Shown here: piece by piece, positions 44,043 through 53,299 of the stretch | How positions within the stretch are numbered: position 1 is the first letter of the stretch | How the letters are laid out: every line of letters begins with the position of its first letter | Origin: Selenomonas ruminantium AC2024 | GTDB lineage: Bacteria; Bacillota; Negativicutes; Selenomonadales; Selenomonadaceae | Assembly (NCBI RefSeq): GCF_000687995.1 | Contig: NZ_JIAC01000001.1 | Location: 2,232,001-2,296,000, forward strand | Direction: 5' to 3' | DNA length: 64,000 nt | The notes under the pieces: model-generated | The model's database searches: none | Told to the model about the DNA's origin: nothing | Seen by the model: the letters and a program-made list of their open reading frames with translations, nothing else | Program-made: the position numbers and the translations under genes

Positions 44043-44888
44043 TTAACGGGCAAAGCGGGACTTTAAGAGCAGGGTCACAAAGAAAATCAGCGCGGAGAGC
44101 ACCACGATGGTAGCACCGGCAGCCATATTGCAGTAGTAGGCCAGGAGCAGCCCGCTGATGCCGGCCGTCAGGGCAATGGCCACCGACAGGAGCTGATAGC
44201 TTTTCACCGTATTGGTCACATTGCGGGCCGCTGCCGCGGGCAAGACCAGCAGGGCATTGATAATCAGAATGCCCACCCACTGGATACTCACGGAAACCAC
44301 CACGGCCAGCAGTGCCGCAAAGAGACTCTCGACCCAGAAGGTGCTGATGCCCCGGCTGCGGGCAAAAGCGGAGTTAATGGAAAGCACCAGCAGACGGTTA
44401 AAGAGTACCGCCCAGCCAAGGAGCACGACGGCCACCACGACGAGCAGCCCCTGCAAATCCTCCACGGTGATGCTCAGCACATCGCCAATCAGAAAGGACG
44501 AAAACTTATTAAAGCCCCCGCCCCGGCTCATAATCATAAGGCCCAAGGCAATGGCCGTGGACGAAAAGACGCCAATAATCGTATCCGTGGAAGCTGTGCT
44601 CTTGTTCTTGATATAGGTGATGAACACCGCAAAGGCCACGGAAAAAATAATCAGAGAAAACAGCGGCGACACCGAACCGAGCAGCACGCCGATGGCAATA
44701 CCGGTAAAGGCACCATGTCCCAAGGAATCGGAAAAGAAGGCCATGCGGTTTGAAACCACCATGGTACTCAACAGGCCAAAGAGCGGCGTAATGCACAAAA
44801 TGGCTAGAAAGGCATGCTTCATAAAGGTATAGGCCGCCCAATCAAAGGGCAAGAGCGTATCCATCAGACTGTAAATCATTTCCATCAT
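44043..44888 (-). CDS. Metal ABC transporter permease (ZnuB/MntB type)
   Basis: The 281-residue integral membrane protein belongs to the ABC-3 family for zinc, manganese or iron import: eight or nine hydrophobic segments, FSDSLGHGAFTGIAIGVLLG near residue 55, STDTIIGVFSSTAIALGLM near 100, and WVGILIINALLVLPAAAARN near 205. It overlaps its ATPase gene by 4 bp. No substrate-binding lipoprotein gene is in the window. Confidence 0.9.
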   Translation of the reverse strand: MMEMIYSLMDTLLPFDWAAYTFMKHAFLAILCITPLFGLLSTMVVSNRMAFFSDSLGHGAFTGIAIGVLLGSVSPLFSLIIFSVAFAVFITYIKNKSTASTDTIIGVFSSTAIALGLMIMSRGGGFNKFSSFLIGDVLSITVEDLQGLLVVVAVVLLGWAVLFNRLLVLSINSAFARSRGISTFWVESLFAALLAVVVSVSIQWVGILIINALLVLPAAAARNVTNTVKSYQLLSVAIALTAGISGLLLAYYCNMAAGATIVVLSALIFFVTLLLKSRFAR

Positions 44889-45673
44889 TTATCCGCCTCC
44901 TGGTTAAATCCTGCCAGCAGGCCAAAAATCTGCCGCGTCCGCGCATCGGCAAATACTTCCTCCGGCGTGCCGCTGTTGACAATACCCTTGTTCAACAGCA
45001 CGACCTGGTCGGCGTGTTTGGCCACCATATTGAGGTCATGGGAGATGAGCAGGATGGCCATGTCCTCCTGCTCCCGCAGTTCCGCCAGTATCTCATAGAA
45101 AAGTTCCAAACCATTCTGGTCCACGCCGGACACCGGCTCATCAAGCAGCAATAAATCCGGCAGCGGGTCAAGCGCCAATGCCAGCAGCACCCGCTGCAAT
45201 TCCCCGCCGGACAGAGCACCTAAGCGCCGGTCAATCAGATGTTCCGCCCGGACCCGCGCCAGATTTTTGAGCACCCGGGGCCGCAGTTTCCGGCCGGAGG
45301 TCAGCCACACGGGCTTATCCGTCAGACAGGCCAGAAAGATATCCATGACGCTGATGGGCGCGCTCACATCAAAATTCAGATACTGGGGCACATAGCCGAT
45401 AATCGGCTGCCCTGTGCGCCGCCCGTCAGCCGCCGCATAATGGAGATTTCCCTTATGGGGAATCTCACCCAAGATGGCCTTAAGCAGGGTGCTCTTGCCG
45501 GCACCATTAGGGCCAATCAAAGCCGTCAGCTGGCCGCAATGCAGATGCAGATTCACATCCTCAAAAATGGTCAGGCTGCCCACCTTGACACTGAAATTTT
45601 CGATTTTCGTGCAGCAGAGCTTGGCACAGTCGCTGCATGAACTTGCTTTATGGTGCATGATATTTCGAAACAC
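44885..45673 (-). CDS. Metal ABC transporter ATP-binding protein (ZnuC type)
   Basis: The 262-residue ATPase has Walker A IGPNGAGKSTLLKAILGE near residue 60, signature LSGGELQRVLLALAL near 155 and Walker B LLLDEPVSGVDQNG near 180. Before the domain is a short Cys/His-rich leader (MHHKASSCSDCAKLCC) that could bind metal. The start is GTG at 45673 with GGAG upstream; an ATG five codons later lacks a site. It starts 2 bp after modC, so the metal and molybdate transporter genes appear to form one transcript. Confidence 0.9.
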   Translation of the reverse strand: MFRNIMHHKASSCSDCAKLCCTKIENFSVKVGSLTIFEDVNLHLHCGQLTALIGPNGAGKSTLLKAILGEIPHKGNLHYAAADGRRTGQPIIGYVPQYLNFDVSAPISVMDIFLACLTDKPVWLTSGRKLRPRVLKNLARVRAEHLIDRRLGALSGGELQRVLLALALDPLPDLLLLDEPVSGVDQNGLELFYEILAELREQEDMAILLISHDLNMVAKHADQVVLLNKGIVNSGTPEEVFADARTRQIFGLLAGFNQEADK

Positions 45674-45675
45674 TT

Positions 45676-46722
45676 TTATCGCTCCATTAACATAATCTTC
45701 TCCGGCGGGAAATAAAGATAGAGTACCGCCGGTTCCTTAAGGCGGCGCCATTCCTCCTTGGAAAGCTCCCAGCGCAAAGGGCGCGCCTCGGTTCCCTGAC
45801 GCCGCAGCATCACAAGATAGGAAAACACATCTTCGACCACATTGACCACGTCCATCGCAAAGGTATTTTCCTGCATCTTCGGCTTAATTTCCATAAAATG
45901 GGCCCGGATTGCGGCGTAGCGGAGATTTTCCGGCACCTGACCTGCCACCTGCAGTTCCAGCTGCCAGTCCTCCGCATAAATTCTATCCGCTGCCAGCCTG
46001 CGGGCTGCCGATACATTCTTGCAGCCCGTAAGGAGAGTTGCCGCTAAAGTGTCCGGACTTTGGAACAGCCCCTGCTTGGTATGCACCGCCTCCATCTTTC
46101 CCTGATTGATGACGGCAATTCTATTAGCCAGGCGGTAGACCTCTCCGCGGTCATGGGACACCAATAGCGCCGCGCCATGGTAGTCCTGCAGCACAGCCGT
46201 AAGTTCCATTTCCAGCTGCCATTTCAGATAGCTATCCAGCGCCGAAAAGGGCTCATCGAGCAGCAGCAGTTCATTGTCCGCTGCCAGAATTCTGGCCAGG
46301 GCTGCCCGCTGCTGCTGGCCCCCGGAAAGCTCATGGGGATAAGCTCCCGCCAGGCCCCCCAGCTTAAACCGGGCCAGATTCTCTGCCGTCCTGCGCTGTT
46401 TTTCCGCACGGCTGCCGCCAGCCACAAAGGCGATATTTTCCGCCACGGTCATGTTGGGAAAGAGCGCATAATTCTGGAAGAGATAGCCCACCCTGCGCTG
46501 CTGTGGTTTTAAGTTTATGCCCGCTTCGCTGTCGTAGAGTACGCGGCCGTTGAGCACAATCCTGCCCTTGTCCGGTTTTTCCAAACCCGCAATACATTTC
46601 AGCGTCATGCTCTTGCCGCAGCCCGAAGCCCCCAGCAGGGCGAACACCTCATCACGCAGGGAAAAATCGGCCTGCAGGGTGAAATTGCGCAGCTGTTTTT
46701 CGATATTCACCGTCAGCTCCAT
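45676..46722 (-). CDS. modC: Molybdate ABC transporter ATP-binding protein ModC
   Basis: The 348-residue protein has Walker A LGASGCGKSMTLKCIAGLE near residue 35, Q-loop VGYLFQNYALFPNMTV, signature ELSGGQQQRAALARIL near 130 and Walker B LLLLDEPFSALDSYLK. The C-terminal part is a TOBE/Mop-like regulatory domain. ATG at 46722 follows GGAGGGG and overlaps modB by 10 bp, which excludes the longer frame. Confidence 0.9.
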   Translation of the reverse strand: MELTVNIEKQLRNFTLQADFSLRDEVFALLGASGCGKSMTLKCIAGLEKPDKGRIVLNGRVLYDSEAGINLKPQQRRVGYLFQNYALFPNMTVAENIAFVAGGSRAEKQRRTAENLARFKLGGLAGAYPHELSGGQQQRAALARILAADNELLLLDEPFSALDSYLKWQLEMELTAVLQDYHGAALLVSHDRGEVYRLANRIAVINQGKMEAVHTKQGLFQSPDTLAATLLTGCKNVSAARRLAADRIYAEDWQLELQVAGQVPENLRYAAIRAHFMEIKPKMQENTFAMDVVNVVEDVFSYLVMLRRQGTEARPLRWELSKEEWRRLKEPAVLYLYFPPEKIMLMER

Positions 46723-47384
46723 AAGGCCCCTCCCTTCGTCTGCCGAGCCAGCCACCAGTTCAGCAGCAGGACAAAGAACAGCGAAAAGGCCACGATAATC
46801 ACAGCCCACTGTCCGGCCAAATCGTAGTCATTGGCCTGCACAGCAGCATAGATGGCCGTGCTCATGGTCTGGGTTACGCCGGGAATATTGCCGGCAAACA
46901 TAATGGTGGCCCCAAATTCCCCTAAGGCGCGGGTAAAGGATAGTACCAGCCCGGCCAGAATTCCGCCCCGGGCATTGGGCAGCAGGATATGCCAGAAGAT
47001 GCGCCAGTCAGATACGCCAAGGGTGCGGGCCGCACTGATGATATTGGGGTCGAGCTGTTCAAACGCACCTCTGGCCGTGCGGTACATCAGCGGCAAAGAC
47101 ACCACAATGGCCGCAATAACCGCCGCCTTCCAGGTAAAGACCAGATTGATATCGAACTGCAATAAAAACTTCCCAATGACACTGCGCTTGCCTAACAGCA
47201 GCAGCAGGAAAAAGCCCACCACGGTAGGCGGCAGCACCATAGGCAACGTAATAACGGCATCAGCCAGCCCCTGAAAACGGCGCATACGCACCACCAGCAG
47301 GGCCAGGCCAATGCCGAGAAAGAACGTTGCCACCGTTGCCGCCCCTGCCGTCTGCAAGGTGATAATCAGCGGTGACCATTCCAT
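46713..47384 (-). CDS. modB: Molybdate ABC transporter permease ModB
   Basis: A 223-residue permease with five hydrophobic segments, LPMVLPPTVVGFFLLLLLGK near residue 45 and the EAA-loop AARTLGVSDWRIFWHILLPNARGG near 120, followed by SFTRALGEFGATIMFAGNIPG, a ModB/CysT hallmark. It begins right after the modA stop (TAAATG) and overlaps modC. Confidence 0.94.
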   Translation of the reverse strand: MEWSPLIITLQTAGAATVATFFLGIGLALLVVRMRRFQGLADAVITLPMVLPPTVVGFFLLLLLGKRSVIGKFLLQFDINLVFTWKAAVIAAIVVSLPLMYRTARGAFEQLDPNIISAARTLGVSDWRIFWHILLPNARGGILAGLVLSFTRALGEFGATIMFAGNIPGVTQTMSTAIYAAVQANDYDLAGQWAVIIVAFSLFFVLLLNWWLARQTKGGALWS

Positions 47385-48170
47385 TTATTTTACCTCAAAA
47401 CCATATTTTGCAAATAACTTCTTATTATCATCATTGCCCACAAAGTTCAAAAAATCTTTGGCTGCCTCCGGATGCTTGCTGTCCTTCAGCATGGCAGCCG
47501 GATAAACAATGGGCTTATGACTGCCTGCCGGGGCCTTCGCTGCCACCCTGACTTTTTTCGACACCGCTGCATCCGTAGCATAGACCACGCCGCAGTCCGC
47601 ATCACCGGTTTCCACCCAGGAAAGCACCTGGCGCACATCGGAACCATAGACGGCCCGCCCCTTTATGGCCTCAAGTATGCCCAGTGAGGTAAATACTTCC
47701 TCCGCATACTGGCCCACAGGCACACCCTTAGGTTCTCCTAAGGCAATATGCTGAATATCCGCCCGGGTCAGCTCCTTAAAATCCTGCAAGGACTTGCCGC
47801 CCTCTGCAGGCACAATCAGCACCACTTCATTGATGAGCAAATCCCTGCGGGTTCCCTCGGCCAGCAGCCCATCCTTTTCCAAGGCATTCATCTGCTTCTG
47901 GGCCGCCGAGAAGAATAAATCCGTTTGACCGCCGTTCTGGATGGCCTGCTGCAGGGCACCGGAACTGCCAAAGTTAAAGACCACTTTGACATGGGGATGT
48001 TCCTTTTCGTAAGCAGCCGCTATCTCCTGCATTACATCGGTAAGACTGGCTGCCGCTGCCACATGCAATTCCACATTCCTGTCTTTCTGCTCCGGCCGGG
48101 CCTGCTCACTACCGCAGCCCACAGTTAGCAGGGATAGTGCTGCCACTATCCAGACCAAAACTTTTTTCAT
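47385..48170 (-). CDS. modA: Molybdate-binding lipoprotein ModA
   Basis: The 261-residue substrate-binding protein has a lipoprotein signal (ALSLLTVGCGSEQ, cysteine at residue 19), then VAAAASLTDVMQEIAAAYE and FNFGSSGALQQAIQNGGQTDLFFSA, the oxyanion-binding motifs of ModA. It opens the modABC unit and is preceded by a structured leader. Confidence 0.94.
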   Translation of the reverse strand: MKKVLVWIVAALSLLTVGCGSEQARPEQKDRNVELHVAAAASLTDVMQEIAAAYEKEHPHVKVVFNFGSSGALQQAIQNGGQTDLFFSAAQKQMNALEKDGLLAEGTRRDLLINEVVLIVPAEGGKSLQDFKELTRADIQHIALGEPKGVPVGQYAEEVFTSLGILEAIKGRAVYGSDVRQVLSWVETGDADCGVVYATDAAVSKKVRVAAKAPAGSHKPIVYPAAMLKDSKHPEAAKDFLNFVGNDDNKKLFAKYGFEVK

Positions 48171-48179
48171 TTGTCTTCA

Positions 48180-48298
48180 GCTCCTTTTCAAATGAGGAAG
48201 GTGCGGCAATTTCTCGCCACGCCCTGAGAACGCTCTGCGTTCTGGCTCAATATCATAGCCCAAAGGCCTTAGATATTTTTGCTCGGAAACTACAGACA
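48180..48298 (-). promoter_or_regulatory. Structured leader of modABC, possible Moco/Tuco riboswitch
   Basis: The 130-bp modA leader folds into nested stems: ATATCTAAGGCC against GGGCTATGATAT, GAACGC-AGA-GCGTTC, and GTGGC against GCCGCAC just before the CCTTCC region and the ribosome site AAAGGAG. The molybdenum cofactor riboswitch is known upstream of modABC and Moco genes, so position and structure fit, but I could not match the consensus base by base. Confidence 0.4.
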
Positions 48299-48314
48299 TT
48301 ATAGCAGAAAAAAA

Positions 48315-48340
48315 TTGACAGGTCAAAATTGACCTGTCAA
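48315..48340 (-). terminator. Terminator of sigH built from two TTGAC-N2-GTCAA units
   Basis: TTGACAGGTCAA (48315-48326) and TTGACCTGTCAA (48329-48340) are exact repeat units whose centres (AG and CT) are complementary, giving a perfect 12-bp stem over a two-base loop. On the minus strand it runs into TTTTTTT, 21 bp after the sigH stop: a complete intrinsic terminator. Confidence 0.88.
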
Positions 48341-48361
48341 TTCTTATTACTTATGATGATT

Positions 48362-49111
48362 TCAGCGTAGATAATCGTCTTCGTCCACGCCCCGCAAGCG
48401 GCGGTTAATGGAACTCAATCCACGGTAGATGGTGGTAACATCGAGCTCATCGCCCCGTTTTTCCATGTACTTCTCCAGCTTGCGCTTCACACGCTGCAAA
48501 GCGTTATCGATGGATTTGACATGGCGGTGCAAGTCCTCAGCAATCTCCTGGTAGCTCTTGCCATCCAGATAACTCATAAGCACCTTCCACTCCAAATCGG
48601 AGAGGATTTCTTCCATCTTCTTTTCAATGTCCACGAATTCTTCCCGGCTGATAACGAGTTCCTCCGGGTCTGTTACCTTCACCCCCGACAGCACATCCAG
48701 CAGGGTTCTGTCCGAATCCTCATCATAGATGGGCTTGTTGAGAGAGATATACGAATTCAGTGGAATATGCTTCTGCCGGGTGGCCGTCTTGATGGCAGTG
48801 ATAATCTGCCGGGTCACACACAGCTCTGCAAATGCCCGGAAGGACGACAGCTTGTCATTGCGAAAATCCCGAATCGCTTTGTAAAAGCCAATCATGCCCT
48901 CCTGAATGATGTCCTCACGGTCTGCCCCAATCAAAAAATACGAACGAGCCTTAGCGCGCACGAAATTACGATACTTGTTAATCAAGTAATCGAGTGCCGC
49001 CTTGTCGTTGTTGTCTTTGATTGCGAGCAGAATATCTTCATCCGTTAGTTTGGCGAATTCACTGTAGATTTCTTCGACGAATAAATCTTCGGTAGTTTGT
49101 TCTGCTTCCAT
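48362..49111 (-). CDS. sigH: RNA polymerase sigma-H factor
   Basis: The 249-residue protein is a SigH-type sigma factor (transition-state sigma of Firmicutes): region 2 YLINKYRNFVRAKARSYFL then GADREDIIQEGMIGFYKAIR near residue 60, and region 4 LSDLEWKVLMSYLDGKSYQE near 185 with a helix-turn-helix. A 30-residue C-terminal tail follows. ATG at 49111 has AAGGGG eight bases upstream; the GTG upstream does not. Last gene of the rlmB/thyX/cysS cluster, as is usual in Firmicutes. Confidence 0.92.
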   Translation of the reverse strand: MEAEQTTEDLFVEEIYSEFAKLTDEDILLAIKDNNDKAALDYLINKYRNFVRAKARSYFLIGADREDIIQEGMIGFYKAIRDFRNDKLSSFRAFAELCVTRQIITAIKTATRQKHIPLNSYISLNKPIYDEDSDRTLLDVLSGVKVTDPEELVISREEFVDIEKKMEEILSDLEWKVLMSYLDGKSYQEIAEDLHRHVKSIDNALQRVKRKLEKYMEKRGDELDVTTIYRGLSSINRRLRGVDEDDYLR

Positions 49112-49257
49112 CGCACGTTCCCCTTTACTGAAAACTTCCCCAGTTTTCACTTTCTTACAATCCCCTAATACGACTTGATTATAACTCTATTCCCTTGCCA
49201 AAGTCAAGAAAGGTTTCGGGACTCAAGTCCCTATAATACATATTCCCCAATATGTAT

Positions 49258-50196
49258 TCAATTTTTCTTGGCTAAACGCTGACGCATGGATTCATACATC
49301 AGAATAGAGCCTGCCACCGAAGCATTGAGGGAGTTAATTTTGCCGACCATGGGCATCTTGACGATAAAATCGCACTGTTCCTTGGTAAGACGGCCCATGC
49401 CCTTGCCTTCGCTGCCCACCACGAGAACCAGCGGTCCCGTAAGGTCAGCCTCATAATAATTCTGGCTGCCGTCCATATCGGCACCGGCCACCCAAAAGCC
49501 TTTTTCCTTCAACGCTTTCAGCGTCTGGGAGATGTTGCCGATACGGGCCACTGGCACGTATTCTACGGCCCCGGCCGAAGTCTTGGCCACCGTGGCCGTA
49601 AGTGGCACACTGCGGCGTTTGGGAATCAGCACACCATGAACGCCTGTTGCGTCAGCTGTACGCAGCAGGGCGCCAAGATTATGCGGGTCTTCGAGTTCAT
49701 CGAGCAAGAGCAGGAAGGGCGGCTCCCCAGCAGCCTCTGCCTTGGCTAAGATATCTTCAAGTTCGGCATAGGCCACAGGTGCTACATAGGCCAGTACACC
49801 CTGGTGGCGCAAACCGCCAGCGATGGATTCAATCTTGCTGCGTTCCACAAACTGCAGAATGATGCCGCGCTCCTTGGCCAGAGCTGTGATTTCACTGACC
49901 TGACCTTCGCGGTCGCCGTCAGCCAGCAGAATCTTGTTGATGCCACGGCCAGCGCGCAGGGCTTCGGTCACGGCATTGCGGCCAATCAGCACATCTTCGG
50001 GCAGTTCCCGCTGGTTTTGGCCGTCCTGATTTTTGCGGGCTTCCTGGGCTAGTACCTGACTGGTCAATTTTTGACGGGTCAAATTTTCCCGATTTGCCCG
50101 CTCTGTGTAAGCATTTTTCCGGGTTCCTTCGCGCCCCGTTTTCTTGTTGTCGCGTTTTTTATTGCGCGTTACATCTTTTTTGTTATCGTTTTTCAT
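49258..50196 (-). CDS. rlmB: 23S rRNA (guanosine-2'-O-)-methyltransferase RlmB
   Basis: The 312-residue SpoU/TrmH-family enzyme has the substrate-binding domain starting VLIGRNAVTEALRAGRGINK near residue 70 and the knotted SPOUT motifs LDELEDPHNLGALLRTADAT near 170, GSEGKGM near 270 and INSLNASVAGSILMYESMRQ near 290. The first 65 residues are a basic low-complexity extension containing a TTGAC repeat pair. It lies 4 bp after thyX. Confidence 0.93.
   Translation of the reverse strand: MKNDNKKDVTRNKKRDNKKTGREGTRKNAYTERANRENLTRQKLTSQVLAQEARKNQDGQNQRELPEDVLIGRNAVTEALRAGRGINKILLADGDREGQVSEITALAKERGIILQFVERSKIESIAGGLRHQGVLAYVAPVAYAELEDILAKAEAAGEPPFLLLLDELEDPHNLGALLRTADATGVHGVLIPKRRSVPLTATVAKTSAGAVEYVPVARIGNISQTLKALKEKGFWVAGADMDGSQNYYEADLTGPLVLVVGSEGKGMGRLTKEQCDFIVKMPMVGKINSLNASVAGSILMYESMRQRLAKKN
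50056..50082 (-). repeat. Two TTGAC-N2-GTCAA units inside rlmB
   Basis: Units at 50056-50067 (one mismatch) and 50071-50082 (exact) are 15 bp apart. They encode LTRQKLTSQV in the N-terminal extension, a different reading frame of the repeat from that used in mutL and aroC. Confidence 0.88.
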
Positions 50197-50200
50197 TGTT

Positions 50201-50893
50201 TTATTCTTTCTCCCGCAGTTTCAGCATTTCACTGAGCTTGCCGCAGGTCATGGCCCCTTCCGGGCAGCGGCCGGTGTTGACACAGCTGGCCCCGGCATTG
50301 AAGAACAGGGTCGGTGCCACCTTCTTGGCTTCGGCCAACATCTTGTAAGCCATGTCCCGAATTTCCCACTGGGCCCGGTTGCAGCAGCGCAGATTGAAAA
50401 AGTGCATGAGGCTGCGGGCATTCATGGTCACGAGAATCTTCGTCTCCGTGGCATTGGCCAGCACATAGCGGGCATCTTCCTTGGGCACGCCCATTTCCGT
50501 CAGTTCGTCATAGGTCTTGCGGATTTCCTCGAGCAATGCTTCATATTTAGCCAAAGCTTCCGGCTTTTCCGCAATGGAGGGCGGCGTGATGTACTGGAAG
50601 CCATGCGCAGCCACATAGCGCTGGGACTGCTGGTCATAGGAAGCGATGCGGTGACGCACGAGCTGATGGGTCAGCACACGGCTCACACCTTCAATGCCGA
50701 AGGTGAAGCTGGCGTGTTCGAGGGTGGAGCCATGGCCCAAAGCCACCATGCGGCGCACCATTTCCTTAACCTTCTCATCGCTTAATTTTTCCGCCAGTTC
50801 CTCTGCACCGCTGGCGGAATAACAGAGGCGGGCAGCCATAGCCACCGCCCGCTCCGGCTCCGGCGTATAATTTAAGAGTTTTACTTTAATCAT
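50201..50893 (-). CDS. thyX: Flavin-dependent thymidylate synthase ThyX
   Basis: ThyX makes dTMP from dUMP with FAD and methylenetetrahydrofolate. The 230-residue protein has the diagnostic motif [14 protein letters not shown] near residue 80 and [20 protein letters not shown] just before it. The 3' part ([20 protein letters not shown]) is a cysteine-containing tail seen in Firmicutes homologues. It overlaps mrnC by 4 bp. Confidence 0.94.
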   Translation of the reverse strand: MIKVKLLNYTPEPERAVAMAARLCYSASGAEELAEKLSDEKVKEMVRRMVALGHGSTLEHASFTFGIEGVSRVLTHQLVRHRIASYDQQSQRYVAAHGFQYITPPSIAEKPEALAKYEALLEEIRKTYDELTEMGVPKEDARYVLANATETKILVTMNARSLMHFFNLRCCNRAQWEIRDMAYKMLAEAKKVAPTLFFNAGASCVNTGRCPEGAMTCGKLSEMLKLREKE

Positions 50894-51381
50894 GATTTCT
50901 TCTCCCGAATTTCCTTCATCATAGCCTGGGATATAATCTGGAAAGACATTTCCGCAATCTCATAGAGCCGTTCATTCTGCTCCGAAAGATAGAGACTGCC
51001 CAGCAGGGCCTCAAAACCGGTACTGGCATGGTACTCAGCAACAGAGGCACTGCGCGGAGCATGGCTCTTGGCATTGCGGCCCCGGCGATAAATGGCCTTC
51101 TCCTCCTCGGTCAGCTTGTCCTCGATACCCTGATAGGCTTTGGCCTGCCAGACCGCCGAAACCATCTGGGCGCTGAAGGAGTGCAGGGCCTGTACCTTGG
51201 CCTGCTCGTAGGACAGCAGGCGGGTACGCATATAGAGATGGAAGTAAGCATCCCCCACATAGGCAAGCACCAACGGGTGAAGCTGCTTTACATCCACATC
51301 TTTGTAACGCTGGAGTATGCCCCCGTCGCCGTCCGGCTGGAACATCATTTCCACCAGCATCTTAAAATGGTCAAACTTCAT
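50890..51381 (-). CDS. mrnC: Mini-ribonuclease III (MrnC)
   Basis: A 163-residue RNase III catalytic domain without the dsRNA-binding part, used in 23S rRNA maturation. [20 protein letters not shown] near residue 35 holds the first catalytic acid, and [19 protein letters not shown] near 125 the second cluster. ATG at 51381 overlaps the cysS stop as ATGA; an in-frame GTG at 51393 is an alternative start. Confidence 0.93.
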   Translation of the reverse strand: MKFDHFKMLVEMMFQPDGDGGILQRYKDVDVKQLHPLVLAYVGDAYFHLYMRTRLLSYEQAKVQALHSFSAQMVSAVWQAKAYQGIEDKLTEEEKAIYRRGRNAKSHAPRSASVAEYHASTGFEALLGSLYLSEQNERLYEIAEMSFQIISQAMMKEIREKKS

Positions 51382-52805
51382 GCCTTTTTCCACCGTACTC
51401 CATTGGGGGTATCTTCGAGGATTACCCCAGCTTCTTTGAGCTCATCGCGAATCTTGTCCGCTAAAGCCCAGTTCTTTTCCTTGCGGGCATCCTGACGGAT
51501 GTTGATGATTAAGTCCATGAGCTTATTTGCCAGTTCATCATCAGCGGCTTCATCCTGCTCGAAGATGCCGATAATGCCCGTCATGAGCTTGTAACTTTCT
51601 GCCACCTTGGCAAAGTTTTCGCTGTCGAAAGCTATGCCCTTGTTCATGACATCCTGATAGTAGATGTTGATGTCCTTGGACAGGGCAAAAATCTGGCTGA
51701 TAGCCAGAGCCGTGTTGAAGTCATCATCCATGGCCTCATGGAATTCCTTGACGTAACCGGCAGCCTTTTCCGCCAAATCCTTAGCCGTATCGCTAGAACC
51801 GGTCTTGGCCAGCAGTTCGTCCATAAAGCCCTTGGACTGCGCCAGACGATTGAGGCTGGTCTGTGCTTCCTTGAGGCGCTCGTCGCTGAAATCCAGTGGG
51901 CTTCTGTAATGGGTCTGCAGGATGAAGAAACGCACGACTTCGCCCGGATATTCGGCGAGGATATCCTTAACCGTGAAGAAGTTATTCTTGGACTTGGACA
52001 TCTTCTCGTTGTGAATCGTGATAAAGCCGTTGTGGAGCCAATACTGGGCAAAACTGTGTTCATCCCCAATGCAGGCTTGGCTCTGGGCAATCTCATTTTC
52101 ATGATGCGGGAAGATAAGGTCGCTGCCGCCGCCATGGAAGTCAAACTTCTCACCGAGGTATTTCAAAGACATCGTGGAGCACTCGATATGCCAGCCCGGA
52201 CGGCCTTTTCCCCAGGGGCTGTCCCAGCTCGGTTCGCCGGGCTTGGCTGCCTTCCAGAGGGCGAAGTCCATGGGATGTTCCTTGCGCTCGTCCACATCAA
52301 TACGGGCACCAGCCTGCATATCCTCGAGCTTGCGGCCGCTCAGCTTGCCATAACCGGCAAATTTTTCCACGCGATAGAACACATCCCCATTATCCACAGC
52401 ATAGGCATAACCCTTGTCCACGAGTTTCTGCACCATAGCGATGATGTCGGGAATGGTTTCGCTGACGCGCGGATAAATATCCGCACGCTTGACATTAAGC
52501 GCATCCATAGCCTTGAAATAGGCGTCAATATAGCGGCCGGAAATGTCGCTCCACTTCACACCTTCTTCATTGGCCGTACGAATAATCTTGTCATCCACAT
52601 CCGTGAAGTTCTGGATATAACGCACCTTATAGCCTTTATGGGCCAGATAGCGGCGAATCACGTCCCAGGTCACAAAGGGACGGGCATTGCCGATATGGGG
52701 ATGGTTATAGGGCGTAACACCGCAGCAGTAAATGCTGGCCTCGCCCTCTTTCAAGGGTTTGAACTCTTCCTTACTGCGGCTCATGGTATTGTAAACTTTT
52801 AACAT
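51378..52805 (-). CDS. cysS: Cysteinyl-tRNA synthetase
   Basis: The 475-residue class I synthetase shows the zinc cysteine in IYCCGVTPYNHPHIGNARPF near residue 28 together with the HIGH motif, the ECSTMSLKYLG region near 208, HGGGSDLIFPHHENEIAQS near 225 and KMSKSKNNF near 268. It lies 17 bp after ispF and overlaps mrnC, the standard Firmicutes order. Confidence 0.96.
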   Translation of the reverse strand: MLKVYNTMSRSKEEFKPLKEGEASIYCCGVTPYNHPHIGNARPFVTWDVIRRYLAHKGYKVRYIQNFTDVDDKIIRTANEEGVKWSDISGRYIDAYFKAMDALNVKRADIYPRVSETIPDIIAMVQKLVDKGYAYAVDNGDVFYRVEKFAGYGKLSGRKLEDMQAGARIDVDERKEHPMDFALWKAAKPGEPSWDSPWGKGRPGWHIECSTMSLKYLGEKFDFHGGGSDLIFPHHENEIAQSQACIGDEHSFAQYWLHNGFITIHNEKMSKSKNNFFTVKDILAEYPGEVVRFFILQTHYRSPLDFSDERLKEAQTSLNRLAQSKGFMDELLAKTGSSDTAKDLAEKAAGYVKEFHEAMDDDFNTALAISQIFALSKDINIYYQDVMNKGIAFDSENFAKVAESYKLMTGIIGIFEQDEAADDELANKLMDLIINIRQDARKEKNWALADKIRDELKEAGVILEDTPNGVRWKKA

Positions 52806-52822
52806 TGAGATTCTCCTTTAGT

Positions 52823-53299
52823 TCAGGCCTTTTCGATACCTGCCACCGCATAGGCGGAGATACCTTCCTCACTGCCGGTAAAGCCCAGCTTTTCCTCAGT
52901 GGTGGCCTTCACGTTCACCTGGTCTAATTCAATCCCCAGCACACGGGCGATATTCTCGTTCATCTGGGGAATAAAATCCTTCATCTTGGGCTTCTGGGCT
53001 ACAATCGTAGCATCCACATTGCCGGTGACATAACCTTTTTCCTTGATGAGCTCTGCCACATGGGCCAGAAGCTTCATGCTGTCAGCCCCCTTGAATCTGG
53101 GGTCCGTATCGGGGAAATGACGGCCAATATCACCTAAAGCCGCCGCCCCGAGCAGCGCATCTGCCACCGCATGGAGCAGTACATCTGCATCGGAATGGCC
53201 CAGCAGGCCCAATGTATGGGGAATTTCCACCCCGCCGATAATGAGCTTACGGCCTTCCACCAGACGGTGAACATCGTAGCCCATACCAAATCTAGTCAT
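52823..53299 (-). CDS. ispF: 2-C-methyl-D-erythritol 2,4-cyclodiphosphate synthase
   Basis: IspF acts in the MEP isoprenoid pathway. In 158 residues: [19 protein letters not shown] at the start with the zinc-binding Asp-His, [20 protein letters not shown] near 37, [13 protein letters not shown] near 62 and the ending [23 protein letters not shown] at 53299 overlaps the ispD stop (TAATG) and has AAAGGAGG upstream. Confidence 0.96.
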   Translation of the reverse strand: MTRFGMGYDVHRLVEGRKLIIGGVEIPHTLGLLGHSDADVLLHAVADALLGAAALGDIGRHFPDTDPRFKGADSMKLLAHVAELIKEKGYVTGNVDATIVAQKPKMKDFIPQMNENIARVLGIELDQVNVKATTEEKLGFTGSEEGISAYAVAGIEKA

